A stretch of 64,000 nucleotides of DNA, taken from Apoda limacodes (Eukaryota; Arthropoda; Insecta; Lepidoptera; Limacodidae). The first letter of the stretch is position 1; each line of letters opens with the position of its first letter. The stretch spans positions 23,865,153-23,929,152 of the forward strand of contig OX291545.1 in assembly GCA_946406115.1 (NCBI GenBank), written 5' to 3'. This document shows positions 13,301 through 21,788 of the stretch, in pieces. Below the pieces are notes generated by a model. It did no database searches. It was not told where the DNA came from and was given only the letters and a program-made list of their open reading frames with translations. Position numbers and translations under genes: made by a program.

Positions 13301-13431
13301 GCAGACTCATTTTCAGAAGAAACGGATTGTTTCCGGCGTCTGGTTCTTGTGCGTTTTGTCTTTTCAACTTTTTTCTCAGGAGATGCTTTAGGCTTCTTAT
13401 TAGCAGTAGACCTTTCACTTTTACGACGCAT
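4267..13431 (-). CDS. Acn: Acinus (apoptotic chromatin condensation inducer), five exons
   Basis: Exons 11738-13431, 9756-9963, 8974-9106, 7220-7332 and 4267-4356 join in phases 2, 0, 1 and 0 with GT-AG borders, giving about 745 residues. Acinus is a nuclear scaffold of the ASAP/exon-junction-associated complex with RNPS1 and SAP18. It acts in splicing and, after caspase cleavage, in apoptotic chromatin condensation. Residues 1-520 are highly charged and Ser/Lys/Glu-rich. An RRM begins near residue 520 ([19 protein letters not shown]) and crosses into exon 2. The C-terminal RNPS1-SAP18-binding motif [12 protein letters not shown]...PCIYWLPL is in exon 4, and the protein ends in an Arg/Glu-rich tail. 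No N-terminal SAP domain is visible, so this corresponds to a short-type start. TTTATAG just upstream of the ATG could be an acceptor of a 5'UTR intron. Confidence 0.93.
4464..4829. mobile_element. MITE-like foldback element with ~45-bp inverted ends
   Basis: The left end at 4464 reads TAAGGCCGCGTCCACACCGG and runs on through GTGGCTTACTTAGCGCCTAG. The right end, reverse-complemented from 4829, matches it with a few changes over about 45 bp. The inside is made of short direct and inverted variants of GCGCTAAGC. It has no coding capacity and lies in the last intron of Acinus. Confidence 0.75.
4945..5215 (-). repeat. tRNA-derived SINE (copy 1)
   Basis: On the minus strand it starts CTCCCTCGCAGCCTAGTTGG, which includes an A-box-like TAGTTGGTA. 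It has B box GGATCGATTCC, then CGCACTGGACAAACATTTAT, and ends near TATGTCCAAAATTATTATTT. It has the same order and phrases as the copy at 35303-35585, so both are one family with an internal Pol III promoter. Confidence 0.8.
5640..6280. other. Intronic stretch with repeated CTAGCGCCGCC motifs
   Basis: Non-coding. The motif CTAGCGCCGCC at about 5972 recurs at the ends of the inverted-repeat element 6288-6551, so an older related copy may be present here. Confidence 0.35.
6288..6551. mobile_element. MITE-like element with nested hairpin
   Basis: The outer arms ACTAGCGCCGCCAAATGATA (6288) and the reverse complement of the segment ending TTGGCGGCGCTAGT (6551) pair over about 35 bp. Inside, 6404-6432 pairs with about 6474-6503 (GTTTCTAGGATAA...) to form a second stem. 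Confidence 0.6.
6600..6798 (-). repeat. 5S rRNA-derived SINE, disrupted
   Basis: On the minus strand, GCAACATCGGGCGTAGTCAG followed by TACCTGGATGGGTGAC (6757-6797) is the 3' half of 5S rRNA including its internal promoter. A body (CTTTAAACCGTCGCGTTGG) and the tail GCGCGAGGAACTATGGCTTA follow. The LINE tail at 6799-6905 directly abuts the 5S piece, which suggests insertion into the SINE or target use. Confidence 0.65.
6799..6905 (-). mobile_element. LINE 3'-end fragment (CR1/jockey group)
   Basis: Reads TTTTTTTTATACCACTAAGG on plus, then GTCCGCCTGATGGTAAGCGG and GACGCTTGCAAC. This is the same 3' end as the LINE at 53276-55165, with its poly(A) side facing the 5S-like sequence. Confidence 0.7.
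7220..7332 (-). CDS. Acn: Acinus exon 4 (RNPS1/SAP18-binding motif)
   Basis: 113 nt. It contains [20 protein letters not shown], the highly conserved RSB motif that bridges RNPS1 and SAP18. The donor is ACG|GTAAGG. Confidence 0.93.
7741..8178. repeat. Inverted-repeat element rich in ATATTCGG motifs
   Basis: The left part (GGCTTGCATCGAATATTCGG at about 7744) and the right part, whose reverse complement reads TTTGCAACGAATAGTATATT, form loosely matching ends. Between and near them are many copies of GAATATTCGGC in both orientations. It is non-coding and resembles a non-autonomous DNA element. Confidence 0.45.
8974..9106 (-). CDS. Acn: Acinus exon 3 (basic linker)
   Basis: 133 nt. The acceptor CTAG gives phase 0 with exon 2; the donor is CCAG|GTATTT. 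It encodes [19 protein letters not shown] followed by an Arg/Pro/Ser-rich piece. Confidence 0.88.
9756..9963 (-). CDS. Acn: Acinus exon 2 (end of RRM)
   Basis: 208 nt between acceptor TTACAG and donor TTG|GTTAGT. It reads [20 protein letters not shown], a typical Acinus RRM end, then [20 protein letters not shown]. Confidence 0.9.
9970..11730. other. Acinus intron 1
   Basis: AT-rich. The short frames here have no recognisable domain. No RNA gene or complete repeat was identified. Confidence 0.5.
11738..13431 (-). CDS. Acn: Acinus exon 1 (start, charged region, RRM beginning)
   Basis: 1694 nt from ATG at 13431 to the donor GA|GTAAGT at 11737. It begins [15 protein letters not shown] and is rich in SR, KR and DSS clusters. 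It ends inside the RRM at [11 protein letters not shown]. If the intron were retained, the frame would stop just past the donor. Confidence 0.93.
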
Positions 13432-13439
13432 TTTATCTA

Positions 13440-14620
13440 TAAATAAAACATTTGCTTAAGATTACTTCTTTACAGAAAACAAGTCAATTAGGTAAATCAC
13501 GTTGCAGTTGCTATTCTGAATTAATGTTAAACATGGAAGTTAAATCTAGATACCTTTTAAAGATTGTTGATATATATTTTAGTATGCTTATATGCATACA
13601 ACAAACAATTACTCCGAGGTTAAAACGAATAATCAAACGCAACGCTACGCCAAAAATCAACACCACCAAATTGAGGCCGCCATATTGCTTTCCAAAGTTG
13701 CCAGCGAGCAAACAAATATTGCATGACCCATAGATATAAAAGCAGTATGTATATAGTACTGAACTTGCATATCTATGATACAAAGATGGGATCAAGAAGC
13801 TTATATAAGCTTATAAGCTTCTTGGATGGAATGTTCGTTTTAAAATAAAAAGTATATGTTTAATTTTAGGCGCGTTCCATTTAATAACTTCGTAGCAGAA
13901 TTGTAAATGGTTCGGGATTCATTAGTTTATGGCACAGAGCCAGATGAAAACATGACGCGGCCATTGAGTCTTATTCTTATGTCTCTTTAATTGAAAATAA
14001 GTTGGCATTTTTTGCGGGGGGCCGGAAAATGTTAAAAACACAGGATCTCGTTGCTCCCAAAATATGCCTGTGCCACAGATTATATAATACTATCGGTGCC
14101 AAATTATACATGTCTTTAAGTCTATATTTTACAATAAACACCAAGAAAACTTATCGTCAGCTCATAGTTTTTAGATAAATGGGATCAAATTGTTAAAAAT
14201 TGACGATTTTGATAATTATTAATATTTTGTTTTTGACAAAAAAATAAATTGTATCCATTTCTGATAGTTTGATAGTAAAGTAGAACTCTTACATTTTTGA
14301 ATGTGTTAAATTGGTACAGTTTCATTTATTTTTACCGAAGTTATCAAGTTTTTACCAAAATGTTTTCTTTTCCATACAAATTACTTTAGGCCCCATATTA
14401 CTAGGAGCGATGAGAAAATATAAAATAGTTATAACTTAGAGATAGAAAGTCGTAGAAGTCTATTTTTAAAAATTATTTTTTTAAACTTTATTACATACAA
14501 TAAAAAGACAAAAGAAATTAGTTAGCAATAAATCGTAAATATGAATAAATTCGTGCTTTTTGCACTATTTAACCTCATTTTTTAGTTGGTGATGGCCGAG
14601 GGGTTAAATTTTCACTTCAC
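13440..14620. other. Acinus upstream region
   Basis: Probably holds the promoter and any 5'UTR exon of Acinus. No defined core promoter element could be picked by eye. 13795-13825 contains a short palindrome built on AAGCTTATA. Confidence 0.4.
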
Positions 14621-14679
14621 GTCCCAAGTGGCGGAAACCTGCATACATAAAGAAAAAAAATAAAAAAAGCCGTATGTGA

Positions 14680-14785
14680 GGTCCAAAATCCGCACTGGGC
14701 CCACGAGTAGACTATCAACAAATCACCCTCCCTTATGAGGGTAGGTCGTGCCCAACAGCAGACACGTCTAAAGGCTGGCAAAAAC
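14680..14785 (+). repeat. SINE tail fragment
   Basis: AATCCGCACTGGGCCCACGA is followed by a CCTCCCTTATGAGG stem-like piece and GTGCCCAACAGCAGAC. This is the same tail module as the minus-strand SINE at 600-862. Confidence 0.55.
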
Positions 14786-15114
14786 CTAATTTTTATTGAA
14801 AACTGTACCTTATGAAAAAGGTCAAGGCTGTTTCTTTATTTACAATGTAAAATTGTACAAGAATCTATGCTTAAGCGGCAGACAACTAATAAAGCGCTTA
14901 ATTTTGTTGACCTGTGTTATATATTCCATGTTAACTAAATTTGATTTAACATAGATTATACATTCCATGTTAACTAAGTTTGGTTTAAATCTATGTTAAT
15001 CAATCAATCTCTTACTTGATTCAAAAATTTTATTTTGTTAATTTTTGACTTTTTACACAAAAATGTAATAAAATACTTTTATTTACAAATAGATATTATT
15101 GATAAGGCAATTTG

Positions 15115-15222
15115 TTCAGAAGAAATGGATTGTTTCTGGCGTCTGGTTCTTGTGCTTTTTATCTTTTTACCTTTTTTCTCAGGCGATGCTTTAGTCTTCT
15201 TATTAGCAGTAGACCTTTCACT
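15115..15222 (-). pseudogene. Partial duplicate of Acinus exon 1 5' end
   Basis: Aligns without gaps to 13311-13418 of Acinus exon 1, with about 8 differences in 108 bp by eye. On the minus strand it still reads [20 protein letters not shown] and SISSEQ in an open frame. The first codons, including ATG, are absent: the sequence changes exactly before SERS. It lies 1.7 kb upstream of Acinus in the same orientation. It is most likely a non-functional local duplication; use as an alternative exon cannot be excluded. Confidence 0.8.
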
Positions 15223-15454
15223 ATGTTTTTTAATTTAATAACTGCAGTGTTCAATTAACTCTTTATTTCAAGACTCTGATTTTGTATAATAATTAACGAA
15301 CTGAGGTATAATAATTAACGAACAACTAAATGTTTCCAATTCACCGTTGTTACGTATTTTTTCAAATAATTGTAACAACCGATCAAGTGATTAGGACGGT
15401 TGATAGAAATAGTAGGGGTTGTTTATATAAGGGGAATAACAGCTGTTTTACGTT

Positions 15455-15800
15455 CTCCCTACCGACCTCGGCACGGTCGAAAAACTATTGTTAGGCGGCC
15501 TCGGCACGTACTAACGGCCCCAGACGACGATCTCGCTATCCGGGTAGCGAGACTTGTCTAAACGACCTCCCTTAATAGGGCCTCCCCATAACACGACGCC
15601 AACGTCCCTGGGTTCGTTGGCGAAAGCACGGATGGAAGCTTTTCGCCCCCACTCAACCGAGTAACGGGGAACTCCTTTTCTGGCGATTACTTACCTTCGG
15701 GTTCGAGGCTCACGCAGGTCGAAGGGACGACCCCAAGGGCGACAACCAAAGCCTAGGCTCCCCCCACGGGGAGCCCTTGAGCGTTGGGCGCTATACGGGC
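15455..15800. other. GC-rich island of unknown origin
   Basis: A sharply GC-rich block inside AT-rich DNA. It includes the stem GGCTCCCCCCACGGGGAGCC at about 15757 and the repeated phrase GGCCTCGGCACG. No intact frame is recognised on either strand. It may be an untranslated part of a retroelement, since Penelope-like sequence follows. Confidence 0.4.
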
Positions 15801-15935
15801 TGAGACTCTTTCAGATTCGTAGTAATGGCTGCACCAGCTAACTGCATAGTAAGTCAGATCAAAGCACGGTCAAGTCAAGTCAGAAAAAAAAATGTTTTAC
15901 GTCATTTGGTGAAGGTATAGCGCACGAACAACTTG

Positions 15936-15977
15936 TGTCTCCTGAAGATGCCTCATGTTGAGGCGAAACACGTGTTG
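15936..15977 (+). ncRNA. Candidate hammerhead ribozyme (Penelope-like element type)
   Basis: The conserved core is present in order. CTGAAGA lies at 15942-15948. A perfect 6-bp stem II pairs GCCTCA 15950-15955 with TGAGGC 15959-15964 around loop TGT. GAAA follows at 15965-15968. A short palindromic stem III (ACACGTGT, 15968-15975) precedes T15976 as the cleavage-site base (GTT). Stem I is weak: only two pairs are clear. Hammerheads with very short stem III are known from Penelope-like retroelements, and Penelope-like coding remnants lie 1.1 kb downstream. Activity is doubtful because the usual GTC is GTT here. Confidence 0.6.
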
Positions 15978-17060
15978 AATTTTGTTAGCAATTTATTGGT
16001 GTAATGTTATAGTGAAGTTGGCATTGTCTACATAAGGAGAGAGGGAGGGAGGTGCACACATGTGGATGGTGTACTTCTGTACGTGAGTGCTACTGTATTG
16101 TTTTTTAGCAGATTTGTAGGGTAATAACATTTATCATAATAATGAATTTCTGATAAGTAACGCCTTTTAAAGCAGGCAAAAATAGTCATCCTAATTACCA
16201 AATTACGTCGTATGGCCAGATGCGGCTTTTCCTAAGGAGCGCTGGTGCGGCGCACTCCCATAAATTATGATGATTCGATTAGGTACCATTTATGTTGACA
16301 TAGCTTCTCATCAGAAACATTCCGTACATACACAGTTAGTAACACACATTACGAGATTTGGTAGTATGTATCTAATTGCACGGAGGCAGGTGGAGCTTTG
16401 GCGATTACGATTTCAGTACAGATGCTTAAAGCCAAAATCAACGAGGCGAAAGAGAAAGTTCGATTCAGTTCCAGTTTCTAATTAACAAATTAAATTAGTT
16501 AATACAAAAATAGTTGTGTAATATGGCTATGAAAGCTATGTCTGAAAATCGCCTGAATGCGTAGTGCATGATATGCAAAGAAAAACGCCTAATCAACTGC
16601 ATCTCTGATTTTCACAAAAAAGTTATATATATTTTCGCTAGTCAGAAAAACAGGCGAAAAGATTTTATTTTATAAATAAAATGAGGCTAGTTTATTATTT
16701 TTTTAGTTACCACCCATTTAAAATTGCCACGAGCCACATCTGCGTATGGCTGTTCAAAATAGTGTCGGGCTATATCCAACTGCTTGAAAACACTCGTAAT
16801 AATTCATCCTACATCGCGATAAATAAGGCCCAAAAAAATAGTTAAATGAAGAAATCCATCACAGGTTTTCTGTAGGAGATAATTTGAAACTACCTACATT
16901 TAAAAATGTACAATTCGATTTGTTAGACAACAAGGCCATGGATTTAGCTTCACCAATATATTAAATTAAGAACAGAAATTAATAGATTAAAAGAAACTAA
17001 AATACAATCAACAATCGTCATCCCTCATTTTTTATCCTTGAGTACAAAGTTTTTCTAATA

Positions 17061-17363
17061 TAAATTTTACAGATAAAGAGACCAATTTGCTAGAAAAGGG
17101 ACTAAAATATAATCTACTGACAAAGTAAGCGAAAAAACCTCTTGAGGCTTTGGCACTAGATTCAGAGGTAGCCATTATCTACAGTAAAAAAGATAACAAC
17201 ATCGAGAGTAAGCAGATCAAATAAAGAGGTCAATTTCTAATTATTCTTCTGCTTTTCAAAATAAAGTTGATAAAAATATTCTAAAATCAGTAAAAGAAAA
17301 AATAAATAATAATAATATAATAGTAACAAAGGCAGATAAAGGACATAGCATTGTTGTTTTATA
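17061..17363 (+). pseudogene. Penelope-like element N-terminal remnant (copy 1)
   Basis: Pieces in the plus frames read ETNLLEKGLKYNLLTK, KPLEALALDSEVAIIYSKKD and VTKADKGHSIVVL. This matches the N-terminal part of Penelope-like reverse transcriptases (the LEKGLKYN and ITKADKG motifs). Stops and small deletions interrupt it. The RT palm and the GIY-YIG domain are not present, so the fragment is truncated. Confidence 0.65.
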
Positions 17364-17439
17364 AACGGCTGCATTTGATTGCGTTGGCTTAGAAGTTTAA
17401 TTTTTTTCACAGCTCCAAGGGACAGTAGACCTGAGTATT

Positions 17440-17575
17440 TTATATAAATTTTAGCTTGATTCCTCCACACGTTCCTAAGAAAAAGGGTCTTGACAAACGG
17501 ACGGACGAACAAAAAGGTGATCCTATAAGGGTTCCGTTTTTTCCTTTCGAGGTACGAAACCCTAAAAACAAGAAC
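17440..17575 (+). repeat. GGGTTCCG-type dispersed repeat
   Basis: ACGGACGGACGAAC, then GATCCTATAAGGGTTCCGTT and CGAGGTACGAAACCCTAAAAA. The same arrangement is at 19135-19270 and, diverged, at 19950-20025. Related pieces lie at 26370, 46355, 47868 and 56140. Non-coding. Confidence 0.6.
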
Positions 17576-18248
17576 TGTTGGATCTAACGACAATTTCTAT
17601 GCAACAAAATTATTTTAGATTTAATAATCAATTTTATTTCCAAAAAGAAGGACTTGGAATGGGTTCTCTTTTGAGACCCTGATGGCGGATAGTTTTTCTC
17701 ACAGTAATTTTCTGTACTAAAATAGATATGTAGATTACATAATAACATACACTTATAAGTACAAGACTATAAATTAAAATTAGTACTTCATAGTGTTATG
17801 TATTCTGACTGACTAACATAAATAATTATGCAGGAAAATATAACTTCTTCTGACAGTTATGCGTTGATATTCTGCACATCAACTAATGTGAACAAAATAC
17901 AAATACTATGTTTTCAAACATTATTCAATAAGACTGGCACTTAACATTTAGTCTACGAGGCTGAATATAATATTGCTCTAATTTTATTATCATATTTAGC
18001 AGCTAGCTAAACGACCGTGTCAAATGTGTTTCTTTATATATTTAAATACGACATAAAGGAACACAATAAATTGTTATTTTGAGTAATTATTGTGTACATT
18101 TTAATATGTTTATTATTTTCTTAATATCTATTATCAGATATTTACGCAATAAGGATATGTCAAATCAAACTTGAAATTACCAAACACAAAATGTTTTTTT
18201 TTTTTAATGATTTCAATAGTTAAAATTTTAATCGAATTTGCCTCTTAT

Positions 18249-19941
18249 TGAATGCGTAGTGCATGATATGCAAAGAAAAACGCCTAATCAACTGCATCTC
18301 TGATTTTCACAAAAAAGTTATATATATTTTCGCTAGTCAGAAAAACAGGCGAAAAGATTTTATTTTATAAATAAAATGAGGCTAGTTTATTATTTTTTTA
18401 GTTACCACCCATTTAAAATTGCCACGAGCCACATCTGCGTATGGCTGTTCAAAATAGTGTCGGGCTATATCCAACTGCTTGAAAACACTCGTAATAATTC
18501 ATCCTACATCGCGATAAATAAGGCCCAAAAAAATAGTTAAATGAAGAAATCCATCACAGGTTTTCTGTAGGAGATAATTTGAAACTACCTACATTTAAAA
18601 ATGTACAATTCGATTTGTTAGACAACAAGGCCATGGATTTAGCTTCACCAATATATTAAATTAAGAACAGAAATTAATAGATTAAAAGAAACTAAAATAC
18701 AATCAACAATCGTCATCCCTCATTTTTTATCCTTGAGTACAAAGTTTTTCTAATATAAATTTTACAGATAAAGAGACCAATTTGCTAGAAAAGGGACTAA
18801 AATATAATCTACTGACAAAGTAAGCGAAAAAACCTCTTGAGGCTTTGGCACTAGATTCAGAGGTAGCCATTATCTACAGTAAAAAAGATAACAACATCGA
18901 GAGTAAGCAGATCAAATAAAGAGGTCAATTTCTAATTATTCTTCTGCTTTTCAAAATAAAGTTGATAAAAATATTCTAAAATCAGTAAAAGAAAAAATAA
19001 ATAATAATAATATAATAGTAACAAAGGCAGATAAAGGACATAGCATTGTTGTTTTATAAACGGCTGCATTTGATTGCGTTGGCTTAGAAGTTTAATTTTT
19101 TTCACAGCTCCAAGGGACAGTAGACCTGAGTATTTTATATAAATTTTAGCTTGATTCCTCCACACGTTCCTAAGAAAAAGGGTCTTGACAAACGGACGGA
19201 CGAACAAAAAGGTGATCCTATAAGGGTTCCGTTTTTTCCTTTCGAGGTACGAAACCCTAAAAACAAGAACTGTTGGATCTAACGACAATTTCTATGCAAC
19301 AAAATTATTTTAGATTTAATAATCAATTTTATTTCCAAAAAGAAGGACTTGGAATGGGTTCTCTTTTGAGACCCTGATGGCGGATAGTTTTTCTCACAGT
19401 AATTTTCTGTACTAAAATAGATATGTAGATTACATAATAACATACACTTATAAGTACAAGACTATAAATTAAAATTAGTACTTCATAGTGTTATGTATTC
19501 TGACTGACTAACATAAATAATTATGCAGGAAAATATAACTTCTTCTGACAGTTATGCGTTAATATTCTGCACATCAACTAATGTGAACAAAATACAAATA
19601 CTATGTTTTCAAACATTATTCAATAAGACTGGCACTTAACATTTAGTCTACGAGGCTGAATATAATATTGCTCTAATTTTATTATCATATTTAGCAGCTA
19701 GCTAAACAACCGTGTCAAATGTGTTTCTTTATATATTTAAATACGACATAAAGGAACACAATAAATTGTTATTTTGAGTAATTATTGTGTACATTTTAAT
19801 ATGTTTATTATTTTCTTAATATCTATTATCAGATATTTACGCAATAAGGATATGTCAAATCAAACTTGAAATTACCAAACACAAAATGTTTTTTTTTTTT
19901 AATGATTTCAATAGTTAAAATTTTAATCGAATTTGCCTCTT
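18249..19941 (+). repeat. 1.69-kb tandem duplication, copy 2
   Basis: Head-to-tail copy of 16554-18246. Only two substitutions were spotted by eye (near 19561 and 19706), so it is very young, or an assembly artefact from unmerged haplotypes. Confidence 0.92.
18756..19058 (+). pseudogene. Penelope-like element N-terminal remnant (copy 2)
   Basis: Identical duplicate of 17061-17363, carried by the second tandem unit. Confidence 0.65.
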
Positions 19942-20780
19942 CCTACTCTGTGACAGACGGACGGCCGAACATGAGAGTGATCTCATAAGGGTTCTATTTC
20001 CCTTTTATGGTACAAAACCCTAAAAATATAGAAAAACAATGTACCTACTAAAGTTATTTTTAAAACTTCGACTCTATCGAAATTTCTCATGGTCCTATCA
20101 ATACACTCAGAACTATTTCAAGGTCAAAATATTGAGTCTCTAAAAATATTCATACTCCGCTCTCCAGTGACATTCATATATAATGTTCTTGGGAAGTCTG
20201 ACAGATTAACATCAAAACCCCACCTCCACTTATCGGTCTAAATTTTCATTTTTCGGTGGCAAAAGTTACGAAAATAACAAAAATATCGTTAACTTGACTG
20301 TTTGTTACATATGCTACTAAAATTTGATATATCTGATACCAATGCTAAACGAACGGACTCTAGGTGTCACACGATTGCCAAATTCGCGAGCCTTGAGGGC
20401 TAAAAAAATTTACCGTGTTATTTTTATGAACGCACCATTACCATCTCGCTTAAAAAAATTAAACATTTATAATCTGTGATTTTTAGCAGATAGGAATCGG
20501 ACAATCTATATTTCAAAAAAGTACTAAATTCAATCAAATCTAACTCAAAATAGATTCAAAAGAATGATGAGGAATCAAATATAATTGCTAGGTATAAACC
20601 GTAACCTCTTAGGACTTTGTTTCGGTGTCCGTGCTGTGAACAATTTATGAATTTTAATCACTTTTGTTACAGGTTACAATGAGCCATATAATGCTGATCG
20701 GCTAACTATTATTCCGCCTTTAAAAACAGAACAGCTATAATGTTAAAGAATTATTAATAGTCCATTTCCACTTTTTAATA
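19942..20780. other. Cyclin Y upstream region
   Basis: Begins with a further diverged GGGTTC-type repeat (19950-20025), then AT-rich DNA. TTTGTTACAG at about 20664-20673 is a good splice acceptor and may end a 5'UTR intron about 100 bp before the ATG. No TATA box is convincing. Confidence 0.4.
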
Positions 20781-21788
20781 ATGGGCAACCAGAACAGTTG
20801 TTGTTGCTACCGTAGTCCATCGCCTATTAGGAAAGATATTGTTAAACTAGAAGACTATCTTCCAGAAGGTGAAGTTAGTTCAAATAATATCCAACATATT
20901 AGCGAAAGGGAGCCTGATGGTGACATTGATCCATCTCAGGATCCTGTAGCAGGTACAATATTTATGGAAAGATCTAAAGCTTCCATAGAGAATGGCATCA
21001 CCAGAAAAAGAAGTCAACATCAAATAGCTGACAACAAGCTAAAGAAAAGCAGTTCCTGTTCTACAATTTATTTAGATGATAGCACTGTGTCACAGCCTAA
21101 CTTAAAGAATACTGTGAAATGTGTTGCCCTGGCTATTTATTATCACATCAAAAATAGAACTTCTGAATGCAAATTAGATATATTTGATGAAAAGCTTCAT
21201 CCATTAAGTAAGGAAGCCGTTAGTGATGATTATGACAAATATAATCCTGAACATAAGCAGATTTATAAGTTTGTACGGACATTATTTAATGCTGCTCAAT
21301 TAACAGCAGAATGTGCTATCATCACATTAGTGTATTTAGAACGTTTACTTATTTGTGCTGAAGTAGATATAGCACCATCAAATTGGAAAAGAATAGTTTT
21401 GGGAGCAATATTATTAGCAAGTAAGGTGTGGGATGATCAAGCTGTTTGGAATGTAGATTATTGTCAAATTTTAAAAGATATTACAGTTGAGGACATGAAT
21501 GAACTAGAAAGGCAATTTCTTGAAATGTTGCAGTTTAATATAAATGTTCCATCCAGCGTGTATGCTAAGTACTATTTCGACCTTCGCACACTGGCAGAAG
21601 CAAATGACCTAGCATTTCCCAGTGAACCTTTAAGTAAAGAGAGAGCACAAAAACTTGAGGCAATGTCAAGAGTTATGGAAGACAAAATGTCAGCTGAAGC
21701 TCTCAAGAATGGTATTAAAAAGTGGTCTAGTTTGGACAATGTCAATTCTAGTGCTGGAGTAAGAAGAAGTGTGGCCATATTGTCCTAA
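20781..21788 (+). CDS. CycY: Cyclin Y, single coding exon
   Basis: A 335-residue intact frame. It starts MGNQNSCCC, an N-myristoylation/palmitoylation signal for membrane anchoring. The segment [19 protein letters not shown] (about 93-111) and the cyclin box (about 113-260, with [50 protein letters not shown] and [20 protein letters not shown]) are almost identical to animal Cyclin Y. Cyclin Y recruits PFTAIRE-type CDK14/16 kinases to the plasma membrane and promotes LRP6 phosphorylation in Wnt signalling. The C-terminal KKWSSLDN resembles the second 14-3-3-type phosphosite. Length is normal for the family. No intron interrupts the coding region. The 3'UTR extends into AT-rich sequence; AATAAA-type signals occur near 22770. 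Confidence 0.96.
   Translation: MGNQNSCCCYRSPSPIRKDIVKLEDYLPEGEVSSNNIQHISEREPDGDIDPSQDPVAGTIFMERSKASIENGITRKRSQHQIADNKLKKSSSCSTIYLDDSTVSQPNLKNTVKCVALAIYYHIKNRTSECKLDIFDEKLHPLSKEAVSDDYDKYNPEHKQIYKFVRTLFNAAQLTAECAIITLVYLERLLICAEVDIAPSNWKRIVLGAILLASKVWDDQAVWNVDYCQILKDITVEDMNELERQFLEMLQFNINVPSSVYAKYYFDLRTLAEANDLAFPSEPLSKERAQKLEAMSRVMEDKMSAEALKNGIKKWSSLDNVNSSAGVRRSVAILS

Larger units (their letters stand above)
16554..18246 (+). repeat. 1.69-kb tandem duplication, copy 1
   Basis: Starts TGAATGCGTAGTGCATGATA. The same sequence restarts at 18249, an offset of exactly 1695 bp, which holds to the end of the unit including a 12-T run. It contains a Penelope-like remnant and a GGGTTCCG-type repeat. Confidence 0.92.

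Noticed and set aside
11753..13391. Plus-strand frames of 73-91 codons opposite Acinus exon 1
   Set aside because: Shadows of the long minus-strand coding exon; no domain or start context of their own.
17237..19288. Two identical 118-codon minus frames in the duplicated unit
   Set aside because: They run antisense to the Penelope-like remnant and through a dispersed repeat; hydrophobic low-complexity ends arise from AT-rich DNA.
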